Shown here piece by piece: positions 5,856 through 6,692 of a stretch of 6,692 bases of DNA. The stretch is from an uncultured Lysobacteraceae bacterium (GTDB lineage: Bacteria > Pseudomonadota > Gammaproteobacteria > Xanthomonadales > Rhodanobacteraceae). The notes beneath the pieces were generated by a model. That model was not told where the DNA came from and ran no database searches. It worked only from the letters and a program-made list of their open reading frames with translations. The first letter of the stretch is position 1; every line of letters begins with the position of its first letter. The position numbers and the translations under genes were made by a program. The stretch is taken from the NCBI GenBank assembly GCA_946480705.1, contig CAMLLF010000229.1, forward strand, positions 1 through 6,692. The letters run 5' to 3'.

Positions 5856-6692
<837 letters not shown>

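Overview
The window is high-GC bacterial DNA with tightly packed genes. The gene content is proteobacterial: a secreted protease with PPC and P domains, a one-domain asparaginase, a GT-C-like membrane protein, and a wrbA-DUF2069-acyl-CoA dehydrogenase-kptA cluster. Xanthomonadales or Burkholderiales are the best guesses, but the sequence alone does not decide between them. I see no tRNA, rRNA, CRISPR array, insertion sequence or integrase.

Layout. (1) 1-456, plus strand: the C-terminal end of a secreted protease-type protein, with the tail of a PPC domain, a glycine-rich linker and a complete P/Homo B domain. (2) 457-963: a 507-base gap between convergent genes with no credible ORF. It is packed with inverted repeats, including two look-alike 13-bp GC-rich hairpins and a multi-branched fold between them. 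(3) 964-1449, minus strand: a short single-domain asparaginase. (4) 1450-1582: a divergent promoter region. (5) 1583-3562, plus strand: a large polytopic membrane protein that looks like a GT-C glycosyltransferase, with a soluble C-terminal part. (6) 3582-6692, minus strand: a compact four-gene cluster transcribed in the order wrbA (5' end outside the window), DUF2069 membrane protein, AidB-like acyl-CoA dehydrogenase, kptA (RNA 2'-phosphotransferase).

How the genes relate. The minus-strand cluster looks like one transcription unit. wrbA and the DUF2069 gene overlap by ATGA, the stop codon of the DUF2069 gene lies in the Shine-Dalgarno sequence of the dehydrogenase gene, and kptA follows 24 bases later. 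WrbA handles quinones under oxidative stress, AidB relatives are linked to alkylation damage, and KptA acts on RNA ends, so a stress or repair theme is possible but only inferred. The asparaginase and the GT-C-like gene are divergent and share a 133-base region. The GT-C-like gene and kptA converge with only 19 bases between their stop codons.

Most worth checking: the structured 457-963 gap, where all three G-U wobble pairs seen in the main hairpins favour a plus-strand RNA; a bacterial KptA with its full catalytic set but no known substrate; the half-size asparaginase with an intact N-domain active site; and the orphan GT-C-like protein.
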